A stretch of DNA of 64,000 bases from Dechloromonas hortensis (GTDB lineage Bacteria; Pseudomonadota; Gammaproteobacteria; Burkholderiales; Rhodocyclaceae), in contig NZ_SSSQ01000009.1 of assembly GCF_009469765.1 (NCBI RefSeq), forward strand, positions 1 to 64,000, read 5' to 3'. The stretch's first letter is position 1; each line of letters opens with the position of its first letter. The notes beneath the pieces were generated by a model that was not told the origin of the DNA, ran no database searches, and saw nothing but the letters and a program-made list of their open reading frames with translations. This document shows positions 8,294-16,348 of the stretch, piece after piece. Position numbers and translations under genes: made by a program.

Positions 8294-8337
8294 TTCTTTT
8301 ATTCAATAAATTAGAAAGGGTAAGTGCGCCTCCCTTA
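8294..8337 (+). other. oriT-like nick region (RSF1010/MOBQ type)
   Basis: GGGTAAGTGCGCCTCCC (8318-8334) nearly matches the nick region of RSF1010-like plasmids (GGTAAGTGCGCCCTCCC), with one C missing. It is preceded by an imperfect inverted repeat (TTCTTTTATT / AATAAATTAGAA, 8294-8316), the position of the relaxase-recognition hairpin in RSF1010. The matching relaxase gene starts 130 bp away. Function is inferred. Confidence 0.65.
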
Positions 8338-8344
8338 TTATCCA

Positions 8345-8686
8345 TGTCTTCTTAGCTCAGTGAAGGTAACTAGCTAATCATCTCTACATACCATAGAGTG
8401 TATGTAAGAAAATACTTTATCCAACAGAACAACGATCATGCAATGAACAGCATGTCGTTAGTCGTCAATATCAGATACAACACAGATGCTAATCACCAAT
8501 CAGCATCTGTTTAATTGATCTATCAGCCTAAACAAATTTTGACAATTGAAGCCGATTAATCATAGACTGCCTAGCTCTAATGGGTGAGCATTATGCTTAT
8601 TAACAGACGTAAAAAAATCCGTTTCTTGTTAAGGAAGCGGATTGTTGTCTTAGCTTATAAGCAGGGTCTTTAAGACCCCGCTTACC
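8345..8686. other. AT-rich non-coding region between oriT-like site and hns
   Basis: No credible gene is seen. It holds an inverted repeat TACATAC-N8-GTATGTA (8385-8406). It also holds two hairpins on the H-NS side (ATCCG...CGGAT around 8617-8642 and 8659-8683), which may end the hns transcript on the minus strand. The base composition is clearly more AT-rich than the perchlorate genes. Confidence 0.5.
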
Positions 8687-8968
8687 TCAGACTGAGAAGT
8701 CGTCTTTATTCTTGCCCTCTAGCCACTTTGGACTACGACCACGTCCTGTCCATTCACTACCACTAACTGGATCGCGATACTTTGCTTTTATAGGGGATGT
8801 CTTACGGGATTTCTTGGTAACACCTTGAAGGTCTTCGATGGTAATTCCATGTTGATCCATCAGCGCTTTGACCTGGGCAATGGCTGAGGTCAACTCTTCT
8901 TTTCGTACCCTTTCAGCCTGAGCCTGTAGCTCTGCGATCTGTGCTTGGATTTCTGCGTATGATGCCAT
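8687..8968 (-). CDS. H-NS-family nucleoid protein
   Basis: A 93-residue H-NS/BpH3-type protein that binds AT-rich, horizontally acquired DNA and silences it. The N-terminal coiled coil (residues 4-45, YAEIQAQIAELQAQAERVRK) drives oligomerisation. The C-terminal DNA-binding motif is RDPVSGSEWTGRGRSPKWL. The frame is open to a GTG at 9103, but the ATG at 8968 matches the family start (MASYAEIQAQI). Placed beside the relaxase and an AT-rich segment, it probably dampens expression of the island, a known habit of plasmid-borne H-NS. Confidence 0.9.
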   Translation of the reverse strand: MASYAEIQAQIAELQAQAERVRKEELTSAIAQVKALMDQHGITIEDLQGVTKKSRKTSPIKAKYRDPVSGSEWTGRGRSPKWLEGKNKDDFSV

Positions 8969-9158
8969 TGAAGCTCTCTCCCCTAATGAATCGAACTGCC
9001 AGTATATCTCTACCGAAAGGATGCTCCTGCTTTCTGGCAACTTTCGCAGTCTAGGCATAGCCGCCAGAACATGAGATTGGAGCAAGACTGTAAGAGCCCT
9101 CACTAGAAATATGCAAATGCGGTAGAATTATTAGCTCGACACCTTATTTTGATCGTAT

Positions 9159-10082
9159 ATGCCTGCCACAAACTGGGCCACAGAACTACTAACCGCGATT
9201 TTTCCAGAAATCAGCGTGCTAGATATCGCAAAAGCATCAGGGCAACGTGTCGTACTTTATTGCGAGATTGGCGATAAAAAATCTAGGCTGGCAACAAAAT
9301 ATGGCTGCCCTCAACAAATAGTCGCGAAGCTGACTGCAAATGTTAGCCACACCGCAATCGCCTACTATGAACGTGAAGTAGAGTTTCTATCGACGACGGA
9401 GTCAATTTCGTTTCCAAAACTCTACCACTACAGTCTAATTACGGAAGACCCGAGGACAGAGACGCCGCTAAGCGCCAAGGTTTTCCTAACAATTGAAGAG
9501 TTTTTGGATGGGGAGCCTCTTTCCGCGTGTCCAGAAAAATACGGTGACCCCGAGACTGTAATTGATCTATTGGCGGACCTGGTCACTGCTCTAACGCCGC
9601 TTTGGGACCACCCGAAGCGTTTCGTTCATAGAGATCTAAAACCTGACAACATAATAATCAAAACTGATGGCTCTCCAAGCATCATCGATCTTGGAATAGT
9701 TCGCGAAGCTGGAGCCACAGGGGTTACAGCAACTGTGTTTCCGCATGGGCCGATGACACCTCGCTACGCAAGCCCAGAGCAAATTGCAAACTTAAAGCGC
9801 GATATCTCGTTCAAGAGTGATTTTTTTGCGCTTGGAATCATTGCCTACGAACTGCTTGCAAAGAGGCACCCGCTTGTCGAGGGAGACGAGCCCTTTGACG
9901 AGACTCTTTCCAAGATGGTTAGTGCGCAAGCATCGCCGCTACATAAGGTAACAAGCGCAAGCGAAGAGTTTTCTGCTGTGATCGGACAAATGATTGAGAA
10001 AGCCCCCTACAAAAGACAACGAACAATCGAGATGTTGGCCCAGCAAATCCACAATTGCAGAAAACAGGGAGAACAGATATGA
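9159..10082 (+). CDS. Serine/threonine protein kinase, Hanks type
   Basis: A 307-residue soluble kinase. Lys57 in QIVAKL and a glutamate in the following helix (YYEREVEFL) form the ATP-anchoring pair. The catalytic loop is HRDLKPDN (157-164), the metal-binding motif is DLG (177-179, in place of DFG), and the activation segment ends in YASPEQ. SDFFALGIIAYELL is the F helix. The key residues are present, so it is probably active. No glycine-rich loop is obvious and there is no membrane span, so it is not a PASTA-type sensor. Its stop overlaps the next start (ATGA), which indicates a two-gene operon. Rare-codon-rich, AT-rich DNA suggests separate acquisition. Confidence 0.88.
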   Translation: MPATNWATELLTAIFPEISVLDIAKASGQRVVLYCEIGDKKSRLATKYGCPQQIVAKLTANVSHTAIAYYEREVEFLSTTESISFPKLYHYSLITEDPRTETPLSAKVFLTIEEFLDGEPLSACPEKYGDPETVIDLLADLVTALTPLWDHPKRFVHRDLKPDNIIIKTDGSPSIIDLGIVREAGATGVTATVFPHGPMTPRYASPEQIANLKRDISFKSDFFALGIIAYELLAKRHPLVEGDEPFDETLSKMVSAQASPLHKVTSASEEFSAVIGQMIEKAPYKRQRTIEMLAQQIHNCRKQGEQI

Positions 10083-11266
10083 GTTTTTACGTATTTCACC
10101 AAGCAGGCCATAACGCCACTTGGAGCGTTGATTCGTTAGAAAAAGACCACACCGCTCAAGGGCTAATAATTAGCCCCGTCCATCAATCAGCTGACTCCGT
10201 AAAACGACTCAAAGCGAAAATTCGCGAATGCTCGCTATTCGACCCGCAGTTTTATCTTCCAAACTCTCAAAAAAACAAGTTCAAACAGTACTCTTTTTTT
10301 CCAGAGACAGCGACGGATGGGTTTTCAACCATTGACTATTCAGCAGTAGCTGACCACGCTGCGACTGAATGCGTAAAGTTTCAGATTGAACAAAATTTCG
10401 CTGCAATCGTTATACCAACCCGATATCTTGATCAAATGTATCCGGACTACAGGGAGCGACAAGATGCATTCACTGTAGCACCATTTGTTAAGGCAATTAA
10501 TAGCTCAGGCTCAAAAAAAGCGGTCTTCCTCACGTTAGCGGTTACTCCGCACATGATCGAAGCCGGTGCCTTTCGAACACAATTACTAAATTGGATAACA
10601 AGCTATCCCGAAATAACAGGGGTGTACTTGATCACAACGCTGGAGCGGCCAACTAAGCAAATTCAGAGCGATGCTTTCTTGGTTGAAAAAATGACATTCA
10701 TACAAGAACTGCAAAATTCCGGCATGGACGTAGTGCTTGGATATTTGAATACTGAATCACTTCTGATGACAGTATTCGATAACGCAACATTGACAATTGG
10801 AACTTTCGATAACACTCGTATATTCTCGATTGACAAGTTTGTTGCAAATGACGAAGACAAGCGCGGTCCGCGTCCAAGAATTTATCTCAATGGATTGATG
10901 AACTGGGTGCGCTTCGATCAAGCAAAAGCAATTCGCGATGCTCTACCAAAAGTTTGGGCTGAAATATACGAAGAGACTGACTATGGCAACGGCGCATTAA
11001 CGGCACCTACAGATCCTCATTTTTCTCAGGCACCACTTTACAAACATCACCATGTAGCCATCTCTCGGCAATTTGATGCTCTAAAGGGAATTACAGCGTC
11101 GGACCGTGTCGAATTGCTAAATGAATGGCTAGATAGCGCTTCTGCCGCCTATCGATCCATCTCAAAGGCAGGTATCGAACTTGACCCACACGGTGCCGGA
11201 ACACACATCACACCTTGGAGTAAAGCGCTCAACAAGTTTGCGAAATTAGGAGGCCTCATTTCTTAG
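10079..11266 (+). CDS. Unknown protein coupled to the kinase
   Basis: A 395-residue protein with no family that I recognise. The start at 10079 overlaps the kinase stop by 4 bases (ATGA), so the two are translated together. Alternating hydrophobic strands and helices (FAAIVIPTRYL, KKAVFLTLAVTP, ITGVYLITTLE, MDVVLGYLN, ATLTIGTFDN) suggest an alpha/beta barrel, loosely like queuine/archaeosine transglycosylase folds. No catalytic motif can be assigned. Likely roles are a kinase substrate or effector. It overlaps the convergent nuclease-like gene by 21 bp at its 3' end. Confidence 0.65.
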   Translation: MSFYVFHQAGHNATWSVDSLEKDHTAQGLIISPVHQSADSVKRLKAKIRECSLFDPQFYLPNSQKNKFKQYSFFPETATDGFSTIDYSAVADHAATECVKFQIEQNFAAIVIPTRYLDQMYPDYRERQDAFTVAPFVKAINSSGSKKAVFLTLAVTPHMIEAGAFRTQLLNWITSYPEITGVYLITTLERPTKQIQSDAFLVEKMTFIQELQNSGMDVVLGYLNTESLLMTVFDNATLTIGTFDNTRIFSIDKFVANDEDKRGPRPRIYLNGLMNWVRFDQAKAIRDALPKVWAEIYEETDYGNGALTAPTDPHFSQAPLYKHHHVAISRQFDALKGITASDRVELLNEWLDSASAAYRSISKAGIELDPHGAGTHITPWSKALNKFAKLGGLIS

Positions 11267-11914
11267 CAGGCGCTGCGCAACTACCGTATTTGCATACCAA
11301 AAACGGAGCTCCGACCGAGGGCTCCTTAATGTTGGTTTTGCATGAATTTTTGCATCTCCGGCGGTAGCTATCGACGCTAGCCCTATATTCAATCTGGAAA
11401 ATTCCGCCAAATTCCGAAGCGCTGGGGAGACATCTCGGTCATCCATAACCACCCAAGCTTGGTGTGCAAAATCTCTATACCGAGATGCTTGATACAGTGC
11501 GCGACGCCAGTTTTTAAGCTTCGTTTCAATGGCGCAAAATTCAGCAACCAAGGCCTTAGGGCTTTCAAGCTTTTTCCAGTGCTTTCTCTCAGAATTAAAG
11601 TTACAAAACCCTGCTTCCTCGTATGACTTTAAAACTCGCTTTGCTGTTGCTTTTGTAACGCCAACAAACGAAGCAAAATCCTCTGCTGAGCAACCTTCGT
11701 CGGAGAGTTGCAATAACGCATACGCCCAAGCAGGCTTAATTCCCCCAAGTCTCAGCCTATCTTCCCAACCATCTGTAAGGGTGGCTAACACAACATCTGC
11801 AATCCCATTTGGGGACTCAAACTCTATTTGGCAAACCTTCCCCCCGCTGTCAATGCGAGGCGCCAGAATGCCTAGCAGCCGCTTACGGAGTTCTTCTTCA
11901 GATTCGAATCGCAC
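11246..11914 (-). CDS. Putative PD-(D/E)XK nuclease with inserted winged helix
   Basis: A 222-residue protein. Acidic residues in IEFESPNGIADVVLA (Asp40) and the motif AIETKLKNWRRALYQASRY (Glu130, Lys132, Trp136, Gln142) reproduce the D...ExK...Q layout of restriction-like nucleases. Between them lies a helix-turn-helix or winged-helix segment (about 60-115, EDFASFVGVTKATAKRVLKSY). The C-terminal strands AWVVMDD and NIGLASIA fit the rest of the fold. It is convergent with the kinase operon and overlaps it by 21 bp. The family call is mine from motifs alone; a DNA-repair or defence role is possible. Confidence 0.55.
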   Translation of the reverse strand: MRFESEEELRKRLLGILAPRIDSGGKVCQIEFESPNGIADVVLATLTDGWEDRLRLGGIKPAWAYALLQLSDEGCSAEDFASFVGVTKATAKRVLKSYEEAGFCNFNSERKHWKKLESPKALVAEFCAIETKLKNWRRALYQASRYRDFAHQAWVVMDDRDVSPALRNLAEFSRLNIGLASIATAGDAKIHAKPTLRSPRSELRFWYANTVVAQRLLRNEAS

Positions 11915-12343
11915 AACTAACCTTGTTTCTTTTGAGCGGCGAGTTTAGCTAGATCGGGCCTTGAAAACTACTGTTTCAGATATTGATGAAGGGGCAACAC
12001 AAGCTCCGTGCAGTGGAAACGCGGGGCCGTCCTCGGCAACTCATGATTCAGGGAGAGAAGGTCTCTGGGCTAAGCTCCCAGGAAAGCATGCAACCAATGG
12101 CGAGTATCGCCCTGGTTCTCCTGGTCAACACCCAAATGCTCTATCACGGCATGGATCAAAAGTTGGTTGGCATGCTGATGGCTTTCCCCTCGGGGGTTTT
12201 GCAAGATGGGCAGTTTTCCCAATCAGCAAGCTGAACTTGATATCTCTCAAGCTGTGCATTCAGTGTTGAAGCAGAATCACCTCCAGATGACTGAGCAGAT
12301 TGAAAGCCACCCTATAGCGGTCAACATAAGATTTCCAACTTGC
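11915..12343. pseudogene. Decayed coding remnants between the kinase cluster and msrA
   Basis: No intact gene is seen. On the minus strand, about 12310-12180, a coherent stretch without a start reads LNAQLERYQVQLADWENC then PSCKTPEGKAIS before a stop. It looks like the middle of a lost coiled-coil protein. The plus strand has an 83-residue frame (11983-12234) of doubtful reality. The region probably marks a junction between acquired modules. Confidence 0.35.
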
Positions 12344-13006
12344 TTATTGATACAGGGCCGGGAACTGTTTTCGGAGATGCTCGATCTTGGGCTGGTCGTT
12401 GATGACAATGTAGGGCTGGGTAGGATGCAGGGCCAGATAGTTCTGGTGGTAAGGTTCGGCGAGATTGAACTGTTGCAACGCGGTGACTTGCGTCACGACG
12501 GGTTTGCCATACGTACGATCGGTGGAGAGTTGCTGGATCTGCGCTAAGGCAAGTTTTTGCTGTTCGGTATCGGTGAAGAAAATCGCCGAACGATATTGGC
12601 TGCCAACATCCGGGCCTTGCCGGTTGAGTTGCGTCGGGTCATGGGCGACGATAAAGAAGACTTGCAGCAACTGCGGATACGTGACCTGCGCCGGATTGAA
12701 GCGCACGCGCACGGCTTCGGCATGACCTGTCCGTCCGCTGCTAACCGCTTTGTAATTGGCCTTGCCGGCGCTGCCGCCAGCGTAGCCCGACTCGACGCTG
12801 GCCACGCCCTTGACGTGCTTGAACACCGCATCGACGCCCCAGAAACAGCCGCCAGCGAAAACGGCGGTCTGCAATCCCGTCATGGCGCTCTCCGCCTTGC
12901 TCTCGGCCAGCGCCGAAACGGCATGGGTGGGTATCAAGACAGCGAGAACCAGCCTTGCAACCAGCGCCAGGATGCCGAACTTCGTTGATCTGGACTTAAA
13001 AAACAT
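12344..13006 (-). CDS. msrA: Periplasmic peptide methionine sulfoxide reductase MsrA
   Basis: A 220-residue enzyme that reduces methionine-S-sulfoxide. A hydrophobic N-terminal signal (FGILALVARLVLAVLIPTHAVSALA, about 10-35) sends it to the periplasm, unlike the usual cytoplasmic MsrA. The catalytic motif GCFWG and the glycine-rich GYAGG, GHAEAV and YRSAIFF segments are intact. It is the last of four minus-strand genes, yedZ-yedY-mrpX-msrA, placed opposite sigF-nrsF. In Azospira suillum this set repairs MrpX after hypochlorite oxidation. A hairpin separates it from mrpX, so it may also have its own promoter. Confidence 0.93.
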   Translation of the reverse strand: MFFKSRSTKFGILALVARLVLAVLIPTHAVSALAESKAESAMTGLQTAVFAGGCFWGVDAVFKHVKGVASVESGYAGGSAGKANYKAVSSGRTGHAEAVRVRFNPAQVTYPQLLQVFFIVAHDPTQLNRQGPDVGSQYRSAIFFTDTEQQKLALAQIQQLSTDRTYGKPVVTQVTALQQFNLAEPYHQNYLALHPTQPYIVINDQPKIEHLRKQFPALYQ

Positions 13007-13086
13007 ATTTCACTCCTGATTCGCCTTGCGCACCCGCTAGGCTTGGCATCGTTTTAACAGCAGGCCAGGCTTGCCAACGCGATGGC

Positions 13087-13132
13087 GGGGTCAGTTGCTT
13101 ACCATGTCGCTAGGCAAACCTGTTCTGACCCC
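13087..13132 (-). terminator. Hairpin between mrpX and msrA
   Basis: GGGGTCAG (13087-13094) and CTGACCCC (13125-13132) form an 8-bp stem with further pairing inside (TTGC/GCAA). It follows the mrpX stop on the minus strand by about 13 bp. There is no long T run, so it may be an attenuator or an mRNA-stabilising end for the abundant mrpX message. Confidence 0.5.
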
Positions 13133-13144
13133 CACCTTCGGCGC

Positions 13145-13426
13145 CTACTTCTTCATTTCGTCCTTGCCCATCGCGTCTTTGGCCATCGGGGCCTTCTTCA
13201 TGGCGTCCTTCTTCATGACATCTTTGGCCATCCCATCCTTGGTCATCGCATCTTTTTTCATACCGTCCTTGGCCATGTGGTCCTTGGACATCGGATCTTT
13301 CTTCATGCCATCCTTGGCCATGCCGTCGGCAGGCATCGCGTCTTTTTTCATCATATCGTCGGCAAAGGCGGTGGTACCGGCAAGCATCAAACAGGCGGCA
13401 AAAATGCTGGAAATGATCGTTTTCAT
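13145..13426 (-). CDS. mrpX: Methionine-rich periplasmic scavenger MrpX
   Basis: A 93-residue protein that acts as a sacrificial sink for hypochlorite. A signal peptide (residues 1-22, ending TTAFA) precedes a low-complexity mature part. That part is made of repeats of the type MKKDAM / MAKDGM, so about a quarter of its residues are methionine and most of the rest are lysine and aspartate. The repeats come from a tandem DNA pattern in the gene. In Azospira suillum, MrpX methionines are oxidised by reactive chlorine and reduced back by YedYZ/MsrA. The gene order and the divergent sigF-nrsF pair match that system. Confidence 0.95.
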   Translation of the reverse strand: MKTIISSIFAACLMLAGTTAFADDMMKKDAMPADGMAKDGMKKDPMSKDHMAKDGMKKDAMTKDGMAKDVMKKDAMKKAPMAKDAMGKDEMKK

Positions 13427-13497
13427 GGTGGACTCCGTTGTGGTTGATAAGTGAGCGGCAGAAATGCCGGGTATTCAGGACAGTTGTGCGGGATTGC

Positions 13498-14286
13498 TCA
13501 ACTGCCGCCGAACCAGTTGTACCCCTGATCTTCCCAGTAGCCCCCGGGGTAGGTATTGGTAACAAAAATGGCTTGAATGTGTTTCGGGTTCTTGTAGCCG
13601 AGCTTGGTCGGCATGCGCAGCTTCATCGGGAAACCGTAACGCGGTGGTAGCGGCTGGCTGTCGTAGGTCAGCGTCAGCAGGGTTTGCGGATGCAGGGCCG
13701 TCGGCATGTCGATGCTGGTGTAGTAGTCATCGGCGCATTTGAAGCCAACATACTTGGCACTCAGATCGGCGCCGACCCGACGCAGGAAACTGGCAAACGG
13801 CACGCCCCCCCATTTGCCGATGGCGCTCCAGCCCTCGACGCAAATATGGCGGGTGATCTGGTTGGTTTGCGGCATGGCGCGCAACTCGGCAAGTGTCCAA
13901 GCGTGCTTGTCGGCGACAAGGCCAGTCACTTCCAGGCGATAACTTTCCTCCTCCACCTCCCGGATCTCGTCCTCGCCGTAGTAGGCGTTGAACGGGAAAG
14001 GGCGGGCAATCATCGAATCCGGATAGGTTGGGGCCAGCCGGTTGGGGTCGAACAGCCAGGCCTGGACCTTGTCGTTGAAACGGGAGACTTTCATCAGTGC
14101 TTCTTCGACGCTGCTTTCATCGACCACGGCGCAACCGCTGAGCAATGAGAGTCCACCGAGGCTCAGCGAACGTTGCAGGAAGACGCGCCGGGTCGGCTGG
14201 TCGAGATGACGCCCCATATCCTTAATAGCGTCCTTGAGCAGAAGCTCGCCATTGAAGCCGAGTTGCCGGGAAGGTTTCTTGATCAT
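13498..14286 (-). CDS. yedY1: Molybdopterin methionine-sulfoxide reductase YedY1 (MsrP-like)
   Basis: A 262-residue sulfite-oxidase-fold Mo enzyme of the periplasm. A twin-arginine signal (TRRVFLQRSLSLGGLSLLSGC, near residues 32-52) marks Tat export with cofactor bound. The Mo-binding cysteine is in HICVEGWSAIGKWGG, and later segments GFKCADDYY and GFPMKLRMPTKLGYKNPK follow the family. It sits 12 bp after yedZ, its membrane cytochrome partner, and before mrpX. It is shorter than E. coli MsrP (about 334 residues) and the N-terminus differs, so it is a paralogue devoted to reactive-chlorine damage. Confidence 0.92.
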   Translation of the reverse strand: MIKKPSRQLGFNGELLLKDAIKDMGRHLDQPTRRVFLQRSLSLGGLSLLSGCAVVDESSVEEALMKVSRFNDKVQAWLFDPNRLAPTYPDSMIARPFPFNAYYGEDEIREVEEESYRLEVTGLVADKHAWTLAELRAMPQTNQITRHICVEGWSAIGKWGGVPFASFLRRVGADLSAKYVGFKCADDYYTSIDMPTALHPQTLLTLTYDSQPLPPRYGFPMKLRMPTKLGYKNPKHIQAIFVTNTYPGGYWEDQGYNWFGGS

Positions 14287-14298
14287 GTCGATTTCTCC

Positions 14299-14904
14299 CT
14301 AACGACCGCGGATCATGGCCAGCAGCGTGCGCGGAACCAGCGCCACCATGAGCAGATGGATGCCGGCGAAGGCCACCAGCGCAGCCATCGCCAGGAAATG
14401 TTCCCGCCGCGCCGCTTCGTAGCCGCCGAGTAGTTCGCGCAGGAAAGGGAACTGCACCGATTTCCAGAGCACCAGGCCGGACAGCACCAGCAGTACTGAA
14501 TCGAGTATCACGAAAAGATAGGCGGCCCGTTGCACCATGTTGTAGTGACTCAGATCGTCATGCGACAGCTTGCCTCTCAGGGCGGCCAGAACATCGGCCA
14601 GAAAGGCGCGCGGCGACCACGGCAAGAACTTGCGCCACAGGCGTCCGCTGACTATGTTGCACGTCAGGTAGATCAGGCCATTGCCGACCAGCAGCCACAT
14701 CGCCGCGAAATGCCACTGAATTGCGCCGCCCAGCCACCCGCCCAAGGTGATCTGCCCGGAAATGACGAAGGGAAAAAAGGGCGAGGCGTCGTATATGCGC
14801 CAGCCGCTCATCGCCAGAATGACTACTGCGAGCGCATTGACCCAATGCGTGATGCGTATCCAGAGCGGGTGAATGAGATTAGTGTTGTTGGCCATGCTAA
14901 CCAT
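14299..14904 (-). CDS. yedZ1: Cytochrome b561-type membrane partner YedZ1
   Basis: A 201-residue membrane protein with four clear spans (about 18-35, 65-85, 125-145 and 165-190) and histidines that can hold b hemes (IRITHWVN, HFAAMW, REHFLAM, FAGIHLL). It would pass electrons from the quinol pool to YedY1. Its fold is the cytochrome b561/formate-dehydrogenase gamma type, not the classic MsrQ. It is first of the minus-strand operon. Two starts are possible (14904 ATG or 14895 ATG); neither has a strong ribosome site. The 137-bp gap to sigF holds the divergent promoters. Confidence 0.88.
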   Translation of the reverse strand: MVSMANNTNLIHPLWIRITHWVNALAVVILAMSGWRIYDASPFFPFVISGQITLGGWLGGAIQWHFAAMWLLVGNGLIYLTCNIVSGRLWRKFLPWSPRAFLADVLAALRGKLSHDDLSHYNMVQRAAYLFVILDSVLLVLSGLVLWKSVQFPFLRELLGGYEAARREHFLAMAALVAFAGIHLLMVALVPRTLLAMIRGR

Positions 14905-15041
14905 TTCAAGGCTTGCCCGTTTGCTATCCTGTATGCAAGGTAGTTCGGCAGAAGGTGGCGAACGGTTACAAGCTCAGGCAAAATTTGTTTCCCCAAGACA
15001 TCGGCCGGTATTTTTTCCGGCTGCTGTAACCAAAGGCATCG

Positions 15042-15614
15042 ATGCAACGAATAAATAGAGAAGTAGGGTTTCGTGCCAGGGAAGATCGCCTGAAGGATCT
15101 GCTGGTACGGGGTCTTGCCGGCGACAACGCCGCCTATCAGGTGTTTTTGACGGAATTGAGCGCGCATCTGCGCGCCTTTCTGCGACGACGCCTTGTTCGC
15201 TTGCCAGACGAAATCGAGGATCTAGTGCAGGAATCTCTCCTTGCCGTGCATAACCAGCTCCATACCTATGATGCCGCTCAGCCCTTGTCGGCCTGGGTGC
15301 AGGCCATCGCCCGCTACAAGCTGATCGATCTGCTTAGGCGGCGGGCTGCGCATGACCTGTTGAACGATCCGCTGGATGAGGAAATGGAACTATTCACCAC
15401 GGCTGATTCGGAGGCCGCCGAGGCACGTCGGGATCTGAACAAATTGCTGGCCGATTTGCCCGATCAGTTCCGTCTGCCGATTGTGCACACCAAGCTGGAA
15501 GGATTGTCGGTCAAGGAGGCGGCTGATTTGAGCGGGATGTCGGAATCGGCCATCAAAGTCGGCGTCCATCGCGGCTTGAAGGCGCTCGCCGCCAAGATAC
15601 GAGGTGTCCTATGA
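15042..15614 (+). CDS. sigF: ECF sigma factor SigF (reactive chlorine response)
   Basis: A 190-residue extracytoplasmic-function sigma factor. Region 2 (about 25-95, [20 protein letters not shown] with the region 2.3/2.4 part [20 protein letters not shown]) binds the -10 element. Region 4 (about 130-185, [20 protein letters not shown] and [16 protein letters not shown]) binds the -35. Its stop overlaps the anti-sigma gene start (ATGA). Position opposite yedZ-yedY-mrpX-msrA matches the SigF regulon of Azospira suillum. I could not fix its promoter motif from this sequence alone. Confidence 0.92.
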   Translation: MQRINREVGFRAREDRLKDLLVRGLAGDNAAYQVFLTELSAHLRAFLRRRLVRLPDEIEDLVQESLLAVHNQLHTYDAAQPLSAWVQAIARYKLIDLLRRRAAHDLLNDPLDEEMELFTTADSEAAEARRDLNKLLADLPDQFRLPIVHTKLEGLSVKEAADLSGMSESAIKVGVHRGLKALAAKIRGVL

Positions 15615-16252
15615 AAACTGAAGACCTGATCACCATGCTAGCTACTGGCGCCGATGCCGTCGAGGCACCAGCCGCCGCGCAGCGCTACGCGGTGGCCATC
15701 GCCTGGGGTGCTGCGGGCGCCATGCTGCTCATGCTCGCCCTCTTGCAAGTCCGTCATGATCTCGGGCAAACGCTTCTGATGCCAATGTTCTGGATCAAAG
15801 TCGGATTTGTCGCCTGGCTTGCCGCTGGGAGCCTGTTCGCCGCGCTCCGCTTGTCGCGGCCGGGCGCAGAAATCAACTGGGTGCCAGTCGCGCTCGGCCT
15901 CCCTGTCCTGGGTATCTGGGCCATTGCTGCCTTCTCGCTGATCGAGGCCGAACCGATGGAGCGCTCGAAGCTTTTCTTTGGCGATACCTGGAAATCCTGC
16001 CCCTTACTGATTGCCATGCTCTCAGTGCCGGTGTTTGCCGCCGTGCTGCGCACCATGAAGGACCTCGCCCCGACCCGACCGCGGCTGGCCGGTTTTGCTG
16101 CCGGTCTACTTTCCGGATCCGTTGCTGCCGTCGTTTATTGTTTGCACTGTCCCGAACTGGGGGCACCCTTCGTCGGTTTCTGGTACTTGTTGGGGATGCT
16201 AATTCCGGCAGGTGCTGGAGTTTGGGTGGGAAATTCATTGCTGCGCTGGTAG
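15611..16252 (+). CDS. nrsF: Anti-sigma factor NrsF (DUF1109)
   Basis: A 213-residue inner-membrane protein with six hydrophobic spans (about 24-45, 57-78, 90-110, 128-146, 156-178, 188-208). The short N-terminal cytoplasmic part ([15 protein letters not shown]) is typical of DUF1109 anti-sigma factors. Two cysteines (WKSCPLL and YCLHCPELG) are in the conserved places and could sense oxidation, releasing SigF. It overlaps sigF by 4 bp. The name follows its role as negative regulator of SigF in perchlorate reducers. Confidence 0.9.
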   Translation: MKTEDLITMLATGADAVEAPAAAQRYAVAIAWGAAGAMLLMLALLQVRHDLGQTLLMPMFWIKVGFVAWLAAGSLFAALRLSRPGAEINWVPVALGLPVLGIWAIAAFSLIEAEPMERSKLFFGDTWKSCPLLIAMLSVPVFAAVLRTMKDLAPTRPRLAGFAAGLLSGSVAAVVYCLHCPELGAPFVGFWYLLGMLIPAGAGVWVGNSLLRW

Positions 16253-16348
16253 CCTTTTTGAAACAATGGATACCGATTTAAATGTGACACTTACGTTACC
16301 GTCCGACGATACCCTTCAAAATTTGCTACTTTGTTAAAGGAATCTAAC

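Noticed and set aside
8968..9103. A 45-residue N-terminal extension of the H-NS protein from GTG 9103
   Set aside because: H-NS/BpH3 proteins begin at the coiled coil; the extension is not coil-forming and has no supporting motif.
11983..12234. An 83-residue plus-strand frame upstream of msrA
   Set aside because: No ribosome site, no family and no neighbour link. The opposite strand carries an equally plausible remnant, so the region is listed as decayed.
13145..13426. CRISPR-like or tandem repeat array in the repeated ATGA/AAGA pattern
   Set aside because: The repeats are in frame, of 9-18 bp, and code for a methionine-lysine-aspartate protein with a signal peptide. There are no spacers. 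No CRISPR array was found anywhere in the window.
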